Positions 17,616-25,678 of a stretch of 64,000 bases of DNA are shown here, one piece after another. The stretch spans positions 186,001-250,000 of the forward strand of contig CAMYAB010000001.1 in assembly GCA_947253625.1 (NCBI GenBank), read 5' to 3'. Positions within the stretch are counted from its first letter, which is position 1; each line of letters starts with the position of its first letter. Origin of the DNA: an uncultured Porphyromonadaceae bacterium. GTDB taxonomy: Bacteria > Bacteroidota > Bacteroidia > Bacteroidales > Porphyromonadaceae. The translations under genes and the position numbers were made by a program. A model generated the notes under the pieces. That model did no database searches. It was not told where the DNA came from and was given only the letters and a program-made list of their open reading frames with translations.

Positions 17616-17810
17616 ATGATCATTGTACCTGTAAAGCAGGGCGAGAACATCGAGAAAGCCCTGAAAAAGTTCAAGCGGAAGTTTGACCGTACCGGCACCA
17701 TGCGCAAGCTACGTGACAGGAAGGAATTCAAGAAACCATCTGTCATCAAGCGTCGCAAAATGGAAAAGGCTCGTTATGTTCAGCGTCTCCGCCAGGAGGA
17801 GCTAGACTAA
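17616..17810 (+). CDS. rpsU: 30S ribosomal protein S21
   Basis: S21 (bS21) sits next to the 3' end of 16S rRNA. The 64 residues begin with MIIVPVKQGENIEKALKKFKR and continue into a lysine/arginine-rich helical tail with RDRKEFKKPSVIKRRK. In Bacteroidetes, bS21 helps hide the anti-Shine-Dalgarno sequence, and in some lineages rpsU itself carries a strong Shine-Dalgarno for feedback control. Here the bases before the ATG read AAGAAGAATTAATTT, without GGAGG, so such feedback is not obvious. A hairpin terminator follows at 17941. Confidence 0.97.
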   Translation: MIIVPVKQGENIEKALKKFKRKFDRTGTMRKLRDRKEFKKPSVIKRRKMEKARYVQRLRQEELD

Positions 17811-17940
17811 GGGACGCCTGCACAGCTCTTATTAACAGAGACGTATGCTAGGCTTTGACAACAGAAACAAATTCGTAGCCTGGCAATAAAGAAGTTTGCA
17901 CATAAATTATTACATCCTAGGAGGTGTTGTTATATATACA

Positions 17941-17971
17941 AGGGGTGTGTCGCTCACAGTGACACACCCCT
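17941..17971 (+). terminator. Hairpin terminator after rpsU
   Basis: AGGGGTGTGTC pairs with GACACACCCCT, followed by TTTCTG. The GGGTGTGTC / GACACACCC stem recurs in two other terminators here (24643 and 57717). Confidence 0.75.
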
Positions 17972-18074
17972 TTCTGTAAATATCTGTCCCAATTTGGGCT
18001 CATTTTTGAGCAAGACTCCTCTTCACCATTGGGCATGGTTCGGTACTTATGCGACATCTCTTGGTCGCTTTTAC

Positions 18075-18105
18075 TTTTCAATCACCCCAGTTTTTGGTAA
18101 TTTTG
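18075..18105 (+). promoter_or_regulatory. Putative promoter of the PASTA-to-OmpA gene run
   Basis: A TTTT in the -33 position (18075-18078) lies 19 bases before TAATTTTG (18098-18105). The leader would be about 70 bases. Confidence 0.45.
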
Positions 18106-18181
18106 AACATCTAGTGGGTTCCGGAGCGCACTAAACCCCATAAGTACACTATTAGCTCCGACATACGCATACAACAGACAC

Positions 18182-18883
18182 ATGCCATCTACAGACCGTC
18201 ATACAGATCAGAACCAAGAGCCGGACACGTGTTTCAAAAAACGGACAGGTGTTATCATCCTCCTAAATATCCTCATGATGTTTGCAGTTGGATCCTTGCT
18301 CGTATTTGTGTCCATGATTTTCTTAAAGTTTTATACCCGACACAACGACTCCGTTGTAGTTCCAACGCTTACCGGGCTATCACAACAAGAAGCAACAACA
18401 TTACTCCAATTCAACGATCTGGGAATGGAGGTAATTGACTCGGTATACAATGAGACAATGGCACCCGGTGTCATCCTAGAGAGCGTACCCAAATCCGGCT
18501 CATCTGTAAAGCGAAGTCGGACAATCTATGTAACTGTCAACACTACTATAGTGAGACAATCACGCATTCCTGAGGTTTACGAAATCTCTCGCCGTCAAGC
18601 AGAGGCAGCACTGAGAAGGGCTGGTTTTATCAATATTCGTGAAGAGTACGTTCCTGGAGTCTATAGTGATCTAGCCACAGCGGTTAAGGATGGCAATACC
18701 GGTGTCACTCTTTTGCCGGGTAGTTCCATCGCCTACAACCATCCTATAATATTGCAAGTCACTTCTACACAACTGATGGACAGCCTCTCTTTGGCCCAAC
18801 AAAATTCACTGGATTCCCTTATCCAAGACGAGGTCGAGAACGCACGGTCCCAAAATTCTGACAATGGGAATGGGTGGTTTTGA
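18182..18883 (+). CDS. PASTA-domain membrane protein
   Basis: This 233-residue protein has a short cytoplasmic N-terminus, one membrane helix (about 23-50) and periplasmic PASTA domains, beginning VVVPTLTGLSQQEATTLL and again at RIPEVYEISRRQAEAALRRA. PASTA domains bind peptidoglycan or related ligands. There is no kinase or transpeptidase domain, which is usual for the short Bacteroidetes members. It leads a run that includes ddl, a cell-wall precursor enzyme, which fits a wall-linked role. The ATG at 18182 is the obvious start. Its end overlaps the rluD start by 20 bases. Confidence 0.85.
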   Translation: MPSTDRHTDQNQEPDTCFKKRTGVIILLNILMMFAVGSLLVFVSMIFLKFYTRHNDSVVVPTLTGLSQQEATTLLQFNDLGMEVIDSVYNETMAPGVILESVPKSGSSVKRSRTIYVTVNTTIVRQSRIPEVYEISRRQAEAALRRAGFINIREEYVPGVYSDLATAVKDGNTGVTLLPGSSIAYNHPIILQVTSTQLMDSLSLAQQNSLDSLIQDEVENARSQNSDNGNGWF

Positions 18884-19955
18884 TCCTCACGCTAGCGATC
18901 CTCATGTATCCATGACAATGGACGAGGAGGAAGAGGACGATGTTGTAGACCTTTACGAGCACTACGCAATTGTTGTAGACAAAGGACAGACTCCACTTAG
19001 GATTGACAAATTCCTTGTCGATCGCTTGGCCGGTATGTCGCGCAATCGAATACAACAAGCAGCAGAAGCTGGTGCCATACATGTAGGGGACAATCCGGTA
19101 AAGGCAAACTACAAAGTCAAGCCATTTGATCGGATATCACTCCGTCTCGAACATCCACCATACGACAACACCATCGTACCGGAGGATATCCCATTGGATA
19201 TTGTATACGAAGACTCGTCTCTGATGGTGGTCAATAAGCCGGCCGGATTAGTGGTACATCCCGGACATGGCAACTACACCGGTACACTCCTAAATGCCCT
19301 AGCCTACTACCTTCGAAACGACAAGAGCTATGACCCGAACGACCCAAGATTGGGGCTAGTGCACCGTATCGACAAAGACACTAGTGGTTTGCTTGTCATT
19401 GCCAAGACACCGGAGGTGAAGACACATCTAGGCAAACAGTTTTTCAACAAAACGACCCAACGTAGTTATCGAGCTATTGTGTGGGGACGAATGGAACAAG
19501 CGTCAGGTACAGTCCGGACCAATCTGGCCAGAGACCCTCATGATCGGCTTATATTTGCACCATTCCCTTATGGTGGAGACATTGGGAAGACTGCTGTAAC
19601 GCACTGGAAGGTCATAGAGGAGCTTGGCTACCTTAGCATGGTAGAGTGTGTGCTGGAGACCGGAAGGACTCATCAGATACGGGTGCACATGAAGTCAATC
19701 CAACATCCTATATTCAACGATGCACGGTACGGGGGGGATCAAGTCTTGAGAGGGAATAGATTTGGAAGCTATAAGCAGTTTGTGGCCAATAGCTTTCTGC
19801 AATGTCCTAGACAGGCACTACATGCCCAGTCTCTGGGCTTCGTACATCCTGTGTCGGGAGAAGAAATGACCTTTTTTTGCGACTTACCAGCAGATATGCA
19901 GGGGTTACTGGAAAAATGGAGAACATACATCAACGGAACATCAAATAATCCATGA
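18864..19955 (+). CDS. rluD: RluA-family pseudouridine synthase (RluD-like)
   Basis: The enzyme isomerises uridine to pseudouridine in 23S rRNA. The 363-residue protein has an acidic N-terminal extension (about residues 19-30), an S4 RNA-binding domain (LRIDKFLVDRLAGMSRNRIQQ to VKANYKVKPFD), then the catalytic domain. That domain has VVNKPAGLVVHPGHGN and HRIDKDTSGLLVIAK, whose Asp is the catalytic residue, and ETGRTHQIRVHMKS. The S4 domain supports RluD (positions 1911/1915/1917) rather than RluA, but the exact sites are inferred. Confidence 0.92.
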   Translation: MGMGGFDPHASDPHVSMTMDEEEEDDVVDLYEHYAIVVDKGQTPLRIDKFLVDRLAGMSRNRIQQAAEAGAIHVGDNPVKANYKVKPFDRISLRLEHPPYDNTIVPEDIPLDIVYEDSSLMVVNKPAGLVVHPGHGNYTGTLLNALAYYLRNDKSYDPNDPRLGLVHRIDKDTSGLLVIAKTPEVKTHLGKQFFNKTTQRSYRAIVWGRMEQASGTVRTNLARDPHDRLIFAPFPYGGDIGKTAVTHWKVIEELGYLSMVECVLETGRTHQIRVHMKSIQHPIFNDARYGGDQVLRGNRFGSYKQFVANSFLQCPRQALHAQSLGFVHPVSGEEMTFFCDLPADMQGLLEKWRTYINGTSNNP

Positions 19956-20929
19956 ATATAGCGCTCATTGCAGGAGGATACAGCGGCGAGTACTCCGTCT
20001 CACTAAGAAGCCAAAAAGCTCTGATGGGCTTTCTCAGCCACAGCCCATACAATATCTACTCGGTAGTTATTCGGAGAGGCGAGTGGGTCGTGACTGACAG
20101 AAAAGAGTATACCATTGACAAAAACGACTTTTCATTCGTTACGGATGAGGGAAAACGGGTAGCATTTGACTACGCCTATATAACAATCCATGGAACTCCC
20201 GGAGAGGATGGTCTTCTGACGGGGTATTTGGATATGATGGGGATTCCTTACTCTTGCTGTCGTACATTGGTCGGTGCACTCACATTCGACAAATTTACTT
20301 GTACACACTTTCTCCGATCTTTCGGCATACATGTGGCAGAGAGCCGACGGGTATACCGCTCAGATATCGGACGGATAGGCGCTCTGGCCAAGGAAATTGG
20401 CTTACCGGTCTTCATCAAACCCAACACAGGGGGATCTAGCATAGCGACGACAAGGGTGGATGAAGAAAATGAATTGGAGGAGGCCTTGCGTATCGGGTTT
20501 CAAGAAAGTGACGTACTCCTGATGGAGCGACTTCTCATCGGTACCGAAATCACCTGCGGTTGCTACAAAGACAAGGCTGGAATCCACGTCTTGCCGATAA
20601 CAGAAGTAGTGACCGACAACACTTTTTTTGACTACGATGCCAAGTACAATGGACAGGTCCAAGAGATAACCCCGGCTAGACTGGCTGACACGATGGCTGA
20701 TAAGATCCGGGATCTTACTCGTGAAATCTACCAACTTCTCGATGCCTCAGGAATCATCAGAGTAGACTACATTATTCAGCAAGATGTGCCATATGTGCTA
20801 GAGGTCAACACCACACCGGGGATGACAGAGACCAGTTTCATACCCCAGCAGGTCAGAGCCGCCGGACTCGATATGTCGCAGGTACTCACGGACATCATAG
20901 AGTATCAGGTAGAATTGGCACAAAAATAA
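19952..20929 (+). CDS. ddl: D-alanine--D-alanine ligase
   Basis: Ddl joins two D-alanines for the peptidoglycan pentapeptide. The 325 residues open with NIALIAGGYSGEYSVSLRS (family G-G-x-S-x-E-x-x-V-S), followed by HGTPGEDGLLTGYLDMMGIPYS, the ATP-grasp region VFIKPNTGGSSIATTRV, and the C-terminal VLEVNTTPGMTETSFIPQQ with magnesium and substrate ligands. All key motifs are intact. The start overlaps the rluD stop by four bases, so expression is probably coupled. Confidence 0.97.
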   Translation: MNIALIAGGYSGEYSVSLRSQKALMGFLSHSPYNIYSVVIRRGEWVVTDRKEYTIDKNDFSFVTDEGKRVAFDYAYITIHGTPGEDGLLTGYLDMMGIPYSCCRTLVGALTFDKFTCTHFLRSFGIHVAESRRVYRSDIGRIGALAKEIGLPVFIKPNTGGSSIATTRVDEENELEEALRIGFQESDVLLMERLLIGTEITCGCYKDKAGIHVLPITEVVTDNTFFDYDAKYNGQVQEITPARLADTMADKIRDLTREIYQLLDASGIIRVDYIIQQDVPYVLEVNTTPGMTETSFIPQQVRAAGLDMSQVLTDIIEYQVELAQK

Positions 20930-20947
20930 TCGTTACTTCTAACAACC

Positions 20948-22111
20948 ATGGAAAACAACAATCAACAATACTACGACAGCATCCGCCCGGCTAATAACGA
21001 CGAAGTGCAACCGATGATTCAAAGACTGCTTGCCGACTCAGAAGCATCTGGCATCGCAGAGCACTTGGCCCATGACCTATCGAATAAGGACCTAAGCAAT
21101 ATCCACACGGTAGAAGCCTTCAAAAAAGAGGTGGTAGCCCCCATGCTCGCCAAGCTCCTAGAGCAGACCGCCTTTTCGGTGACCTCCTCCGGCAAAAGCA
21201 CCATGCGTGCCAATGGAGACAAAGTCTACACCTACATCTCCAACCACAGAGACATCATACTTGACCCAGCCATCCTCAATCTCGTCTGCGTGGAAGCGGG
21301 ACTGGACATCCCCGAGATAGCCATTGGCGACAACCTGATACTACGCCCGTGGATCAGCGATATGGTCCGCCTGTGTGGTTCGTTTTTGGTCAAACGCTCC
21401 CCTAAGGTTAGAGAGATGTTGATCGAATCAAAACGCCTATCGGACTACATGAGACGAAACATCAAGGAAAAAAGGTCCTCGCAGTGGATCGCACAGCGCG
21501 AGGGGCGAGCTAAAGACTGCAATGACCGCACACAACCATCGTTACTAAAGATGCTGGCCATGGGCAGTGAGGAGAAAGACCTTCCCAAAAACTTGGCCGA
21601 GCTAAACTTGGTACCCGTCACGATCTCCTACGAGTATGACCCCTGTGATTACCTGAAAGCACTCGAGCTACTGCAGAAAGAAAAAGGGACATACAGCAAG
21701 GAAAAAAAGATAAGCGACCTCCTAAGCATGCGCACCGGGCTGCTAGGGAAAAAAGGACGCATCCACTGCGCTTTTTCCGAGCCAATATCAAGTTTTGATG
21801 ACGTCATCACGCCCGGCATGACTAAAAATGAACAACTAACAGCTATCGCAGAAAAGATCGACGAGCAGATATTTTTGCACTACCGCTTTTACCCCAACAA
21901 CTACATTGCGTACGATCTCACTCATGGTGGGAATCGCTTCAGCGACCTCTACAGCAAACGACAGCAGCTAGAGTTTTTGCTCTACATCGAGGATCAGCTG
22001 GACAAGCTACCCGATGCTCGTGCGGACCGTGACTTCTTGCACAAAAAAATGGTAGAAATGTATGCCATGCCTTTGCTCAATAATCTAAAAACAAGAAAAG
22101 TAATAAAATGA
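20948..22111 (+). CDS. 1-acyl-glycerol-3-phosphate acyltransferase-like protein (PlsC family)
   Basis: This 387-residue protein belongs to the PlsC/glycerophosphate acyltransferase fold. The acyl-transfer segment YISNHRDIILDPA carries the catalytic-type His and Asp, and QWIAQREGRAKDCND takes the place of the usual F-P-E-G-x-R-S phosphate-binding motif. It is longer than housekeeping PlsC (about 240), with an N-terminal 80-residue extension and a helical C-terminus. Substrate chain and acceptor cannot be told. Starts 18 bases after ddl, and its stop overlaps the next gene by four bases. Confidence 0.78.
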   Translation: MENNNQQYYDSIRPANNDEVQPMIQRLLADSEASGIAEHLAHDLSNKDLSNIHTVEAFKKEVVAPMLAKLLEQTAFSVTSSGKSTMRANGDKVYTYISNHRDIILDPAILNLVCVEAGLDIPEIAIGDNLILRPWISDMVRLCGSFLVKRSPKVREMLIESKRLSDYMRRNIKEKRSSQWIAQREGRAKDCNDRTQPSLLKMLAMGSEEKDLPKNLAELNLVPVTISYEYDPCDYLKALELLQKEKGTYSKEKKISDLLSMRTGLLGKKGRIHCAFSEPISSFDDVITPGMTKNEQLTAIAEKIDEQIFLHYRFYPNNYIAYDLTHGGNRFSDLYSKRQQLEFLLYIEDQLDKLPDARADRDFLHKKMVEMYAMPLLNNLKTRKVIK

Positions 22112-22662
22112 ATGCCCTTATTATAGTTGACCCACAGATAGACTTTATCACCGGCAGTCTGCCGGTCAAGGATGCTTCTAAGGCCATACGCACCCTAGCC
22201 ACCTCGTTGCCCAATGCCCCTATTGACCACATTTTTGTAACAATGGACTGCCACCCCACGGATCACATGAGCTTTGAGGAAAACGGAGGTCAGTGGCCTA
22301 TCCACTGCGTCAAGTACAGCATGGGAGCGGCAATTTATCCGGACCTTATGGACTCTTTGCTCCACCTTCAGGACAAAGTCAAGCTACACTTCATTGAGAA
22401 AGGTTGCCGGACGGATCAAGAGCAATACAGTGCTTTTGAAGACACTTACCCCAGCCTCCTTGATCAAGCGGACAAAGTTTACATCAGCGGAATAGCTGGA
22501 GATGTTTGCGTACAAAACTCCATCAAGGACCTTGCCAAGCATGGCCTGACAAAAAAGCTGGTACTGCTCGAAAACGCAGCTCCAAGTCTGGACGATGGTA
22601 CAACCCTCCGGACGGTTGCGCAGGAGCTAAAGCTAAGTGTATCCAATACCGACAAATACTAA
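22108..22662 (+). CDS. pncA: Isochorismatase-family hydrolase, probably nicotinamidase
   Basis: This 184-residue enzyme probably hydrolyses nicotinamide to nicotinate for NAD salvage. The catalytic Asp lies in LIIVDPQIDF, metal-binding positions in MDCHPTDHMSF, the PIHC segment and a Lys in FIEKGC match nicotinamidases, and the nucleophile Cys is in GIAGDVCVQNS. Other isochorismatase-like hydrolases share the fold, but the metal-binding D-x-H-x-x-x-H spacing favours nicotinamidase. Coupled to the acyltransferase gene by a four-base overlap. Confidence 0.86.
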   Translation: MNALIIVDPQIDFITGSLPVKDASKAIRTLATSLPNAPIDHIFVTMDCHPTDHMSFEENGGQWPIHCVKYSMGAAIYPDLMDSLLHLQDKVKLHFIEKGCRTDQEQYSAFEDTYPSLLDQADKVYISGIAGDVCVQNSIKDLAKHGLTKKLVLLENAAPSLDDGTTLRTVAQELKLSVSNTDKY

Positions 22663-22686
22663 CAACGATATAAAACTCACTATCCT

Positions 22687-23112
22687 ATGAGCTGGTTTGA
22701 ATGCAAAATAACCTACGACAAAGAAATCAATGCTGACGGCAAAATGAAAAAAGTCAGTGAAGTCTACTTGCTCGATGCAGAGACATTTACCGACGCCGAA
22801 GCACGTATGACAGAGCTGATGGAGAGCCGTGGAGCTTTCACCATGGACTCTGTGAAAAAAGTCCGATACGCAGAACTATTTTTGGACGGAAAGAGCGAAC
22901 GCTTCTACAAAGCCAAGGTCGGGTTCATCACACTAGATGAAAAAGCCGGCGTTGAAAAGAAAAAATACAGCCAAATGCTGGTCCAGGCCGATGACTTCGA
23001 AGAAGCATGCCAAAATCTCCTAAAAGGGATGAAAGACACACTCGCCGACTACGAAGTGGCCGCCATACAAGAGACCATTATCCTAGATGTCTTTCCCTAC
23101 GAGGTAAAGTAA
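22687..23112 (+). CDS. DUF4494 protein, function unknown
   Basis: This 141-residue protein matches the DUF4494 pattern: MSWFECKITYDKE at the start, VSEVYLLDAETFTDAEARM, and the closing ETIILDVFPYE. It is cytoplasmic, with no signal or membrane segment, and shows an alternating strand/helix pattern. Family members are nearly confined to Bacteroidetes. It lies 4 bases ahead of yggS, suggesting co-expression with a PLP-binding protein, but no function follows from that. Confidence 0.85.
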   Translation: MSWFECKITYDKEINADGKMKKVSEVYLLDAETFTDAEARMTELMESRGAFTMDSVKKVRYAELFLDGKSERFYKAKVGFITLDEKAGVEKKKYSQMLVQADDFEEACQNLLKGMKDTLADYEVAAIQETIILDVFPYEVK

Positions 23113-23116
23113 GGTC

Positions 23117-23794
23117 ATGTCTAGTATCAAGAACCGGCTCAGAGACTTGAGGACCAAACTCGGAAGCGCACAACTCGTTGCCGTCTCCAAGTTTCACCCC
23201 ATCAGCCGAATACAAGAAGCCTACAATGCCGGGCAGAGGATATTTGGAGAAAGTAGAGTCCAAGAGCTCGCCCAAAAAGTCGACCTTCTACCGGACGACA
23301 TAGAGTGGCACTTTATCGGTACCCTCCAAAAAAACAAAGTCAAGTATATTGTCCCCTACATACACACCATCCACAGCGTTGATCGGGGGTCACTGGTCAC
23401 AGAGATCGAGCGCCAATGTGAGAGACAGGAGCGCAAACGTCCACCAATCCGACTTTTGCTACAACTACACATATCCGGCGAAGAGACCAAGCACGGATTT
23501 TCAAAAGAAGAGTTGATAAGCTTTTTGGACAAATGTCCTATCCACGAGCTAAAGTTCTCCCGCATAATTGGTCTGATGGGCATGGCAGAATATACGGAGG
23601 ACGATGCCGTGATCGAAAGCCAATTTGAGACCCTACGCACAACCCTAACCGAACTCCAAGCAACCTATTTTGCGGACGACCCCCAGTTTTGCGAGCTCTC
23701 CATGGGGATGAGCCACGACTACCTCCTTGCCCTAAAGCATGGAGCGACCTATGTACGTATCGGAACAGACATTTTTGGTCCGAGAGAGTACTAG
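23117..23794 (+). CDS. yggS: YggS-family PLP-binding protein
   Basis: YggS/PROSC proteins bind pyridoxal phosphate and balance free PLP and amino-acid pools; they have no known catalytic activity of their own. The 225-residue TIM-barrel protein shows AQLVAVSKFHP with the PLP lysine, FGESRVQELAQK, EWHFIGTLQKNKVKYI, and the phosphate-binding LSMGMSHDYLLAL near the end with VRIGTDIFGPREY. All typical residues are present. It directly follows the DUF4494 gene. Confidence 0.94.
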   Translation: MSSIKNRLRDLRTKLGSAQLVAVSKFHPISRIQEAYNAGQRIFGESRVQELAQKVDLLPDDIEWHFIGTLQKNKVKYIVPYIHTIHSVDRGSLVTEIERQCERQERKRPPIRLLLQLHISGEETKHGFSKEELISFLDKCPIHELKFSRIIGLMGMAEYTEDDAVIESQFETLRTTLTELQATYFADDPQFCELSMGMSHDYLLALKHGATYVRIGTDIFGPREY

Positions 23795-23870
23795 CTCTCA
23801 AACCAAAAGAAATAGCAGAAAACGACAACAAAACCAAAAGGAATTACTAAAACAACCAAATGACAATATC

Positions 23871-24566
23871 ATGAAAAAGACTTATGCCATACTAGGGTCA
23901 ACGACCCTATCCCTAGCACTAACCCTAAGTAGCTGCGGTGTACTTGAGAATCTCAACAATACTGCCAAAGGATCCGGTATCGGAGCCGGTGCCGGTGCCG
24001 CCATCGGAGCCGGAATAGGACACACAGCCGGAGGAAACGCAGGCCTCGGAGCAGCTATTGGTGCTGTCGTTGGAGGTGTAGCCGGCGGACTCATCGGCAA
24101 CCACATGGACAAACAAGCCAAGGAACTCGAGAAGCAGGTACCGGAAGCCAAAGTGGAAAAAGTAAATAACGGAGAGTGCATCCGTGTCACCTTTGACAGC
24201 GGTATACTTTTTGGCTTCGATGACTCTGTGTTAAACAAAAAATCCCAAGAGGCACTTGCACGCTTTGCCGAAAACATGAACGCCAACCCCGATACCGATA
24301 TCAAGATCGTAGGACACACCGACAACACCGGCAAGCACGCTTACAACATGAAGCTCTCCGAGCGTCGTGCAAACAGTGTCTACAACTACCTACGTAGACT
24401 CAACGTCTCTCCGACCCGCATGACCTCCATGGGGGTAGGACCCGACGAGCCTGTGGCAGACAACTCCACCGAAGTAGGTCGGGCGAAAAACCGCCGCGTG
24501 GAAATCTTCATCATTCCCGGAGCAGAGATGATCCAAAAAGCAAAAGAAGAAGCCGGTAACAAATGA
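23871..24566 (+). CDS. OmpA-family lipoprotein with glycine-zipper segment
   Basis: This 231-residue outer-membrane lipoprotein starts at the ATG at 23871. The lipobox is SLALTLSSC. A glycine-rich hydrophobic segment (about 35-80, GAGAGAAIGAGIGH and VVGGVAGGLIG) matches the YMGG/glycine-zipper class. The C-terminal OmpA domain (about 105-220) contains VGHTDNTGKHAYNMKLSERRA and VGRAKNRRVEIFI, the peptidoglycan diaminopimelate-binding site. It should tether the outer membrane to the wall. A longer in-frame start upstream overlaps yggS and lacks a signal. A hairpin terminator follows. Confidence 0.92.
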   Translation: MKKTYAILGSTTLSLALTLSSCGVLENLNNTAKGSGIGAGAGAAIGAGIGHTAGGNAGLGAAIGAVVGGVAGGLIGNHMDKQAKELEKQVPEAKVEKVNNGECIRVTFDSGILFGFDDSVLNKKSQEALARFAENMNANPDTDIKIVGHTDNTGKHAYNMKLSERRANSVYNYLRRLNVSPTRMTSMGVGPDEPVADNSTEVGRAKNRRVEIFIIPGAEMIQKAKEEAGNK

Positions 24567-24642
24567 TTTTTAGGATCAGCTACTGGTAGAGCTATGACAA
24601 AAAGGCTCCCACATATGCGCCGATCCCTAATGCATAACGAGG

Positions 24643-24674
24643 GGGTGTGTCAAAACAACAGTTTTGGCACACCC
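24643..24674 (+). terminator. Hairpin terminator after the OmpA-like gene
   Basis: GGGTGTGTCAAAAC pairs with GTTTTGGCACACCC (one G-T pair) around AACA, followed by TTTCCTATTTT. Confidence 0.8.
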
Positions 24675-24742
24675 TTTCCTATTTTACATCCATCTGCAAA
24701 GGATTGGACCACAACCCGTATGAAAGAAGAGTCTCCGATCGT

Positions 24743-24829
24743 GAGGCTACAGTTTCTTCCGCATGAAACTACAGTTTCTAGCCGTTGAAACTACAGTTTC
24801 TGCCCGATGAAACTACAGTTTCACCCGAT
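24743..24829. repeat. Four-unit tandem array, 22-base period, palindromic core GAAACTACAGTTTC
   Basis: Units start at 24743, 24765, 24787 and 24809, an exact 22-base step except for the last, which is 21. Each has the inverted-repeat core GAAAC-TACA-GTTTC (the first unit reads GAGGC-TACA-GTTTC) joined by an 8-base variable linker such as TAGCCGTT or TGCCCGAT. It lies between two terminators, outside any transcript I can infer. Confidence 0.9.
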
Positions 24830-24859
24830 GGAACCTAGCTTTTGCCCAAAACAAAAAAA

Positions 24860-24892
24860 CATCCGCCAAGGCTCCGAAAGGAGTGGCGGATG
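24860..24892 (-). terminator. Intrinsic terminator after pgl
   Basis: On the minus strand CATCCGCCACTCC pairs with GGAGCC...TGGCGGATG and is followed by TTTTTTTGTTTTG. It ends the gnd-zwf-pgl operon. Confidence 0.85.
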
Positions 24893-24955
24893 AGATTAGG
24901 ATACTCCCCGGATGGGGAAAAGTCGGCAAGGTTCTCCTCAGTAACGTCGGTACGA

Positions 24956-25678
24956 CTATAGCTCTAGAGAAATGTCGGTATATAGCTCCGTACGACAAGC
25001 GTGTGCAATGACGTAGGCGGCAGGCAGACGAGCTTCCTCTGGTGAAGCAGGACGAAGGACACGCTCTAGCATGGGACGCTTGGTGGCCCCCATGACGTGA
25101 AAGAGTACGAGAGGAGCCTCAAGGATGCCTTGGTACGAGAGAGCGACCCGATCGACCCCGTTGTAGGGATTAACGGAGGCTAGGTAACGACTCTCAACTT
25201 CGTAGAGCTTTTGTCCTGGAAAGAGGGAGGAAGTATGGCCGTCGTCCCCTATCCCTAGTATTACGAGATCAAGAGCATATGGACGTCCTTCATGGGTCCT
25301 ACTCTCCTCAAGGAGGTAGTCGTAGCGATGTGCGGCATCAGCTGTCGTCTGTCCATCCGAGTATGGGATGGGATGGAGCAGCTCAGCAGGATAGCCAGCC
25401 GGACCAAAGTAGGCCCTATGGGCGTTGCCATAGTTGCTTTCAGGGCTATCGACTGGAACCATTCGCTCATCAACCCACCAGAAGTGGATGCGACGACGGA
25501 TCAATTCAGCGGAGACTTTTTGCCAGTAGCCAAAAAGGGTCAGTGGAGTGGAGCCACCGCTGAGTGCCACATGTATAGGCCGGTCCTGATGGTCGGCCAG
25601 AGCAAAGAGCCGGTTGGTAATGAGCTGAGCTACCCCTCCAGGGGTACCGGCACGGTGGATGGTTTTGGTAGTCATCAT
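24956..25678 (-). CDS. pgl: 6-phosphogluconolactonase
   Basis: Pgl hydrolyses 6-phosphogluconolactone in the oxidative pentose phosphate pathway. The 240 residues show the SOL/DevB-type motifs: HVALSGGSTPLTLF, IHFWWVDERMVPVDSPESNYG, and LVILGIGDDGHTSSLFPG. Length is typical. The start is one of two adjacent ATGs (25678 or 25675), which overlap the zwf stop by up to four bases. As third gene of gnd-zwf-pgl it completes the pathway from glucose 6-phosphate to ribulose 5-phosphate. Confidence 0.94.
   Translation of the reverse strand: MMTTKTIHRAGTPGGVAQLITNRLFALADHQDRPIHVALSGGSTPLTLFGYWQKVSAELIRRRIHFWWVDERMVPVDSPESNYGNAHRAYFGPAGYPAELLHPIPYSDGQTTADAAHRYDYLLEESRTHEGRPYALDLVILGIGDDGHTSSLFPGQKLYEVESRYLASVNPYNGVDRVALSYQGILEAPLVLFHVMGATKRPMLERVLRPASPEEARLPAAYVIAHACRTELYTDISLEL

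Larger units (their letters stand above)
17811..18181. other. Intergenic region rpsU / PASTA gene
   Basis: This 371-base gap contains 130 bases of rpsU 3' untranslated sequence with an isolated AGGAGGTG that precedes no start codon, the rpsU terminator, and the promoter candidate of the next gene. I see no RNA gene. Confidence 0.65.
24567..24955. other. Convergent intergenic region OmpA-like gene / pgl
   Basis: This 389-base region holds the plus-strand terminator, a four-unit 22-base repeat array, and the minus-strand terminator of pgl. The small frame crossing 24594-24788 is produced by the repeats and shows no family resemblance. Confidence 0.75.

Noticed and set aside
17811..17940. Small RNA gene between rpsU and its terminator.
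   Set aside because: No strong structure or promoter box. The bases are more simply rpsU 3' untranslated sequence, although the AGGAGGTG is curious.
23739..23870. Longer start for the OmpA-like lipoprotein gene.
   Set aside because: It would overlap yggS by 56 bases and put 44 polar residues before a clear lipoprotein signal.
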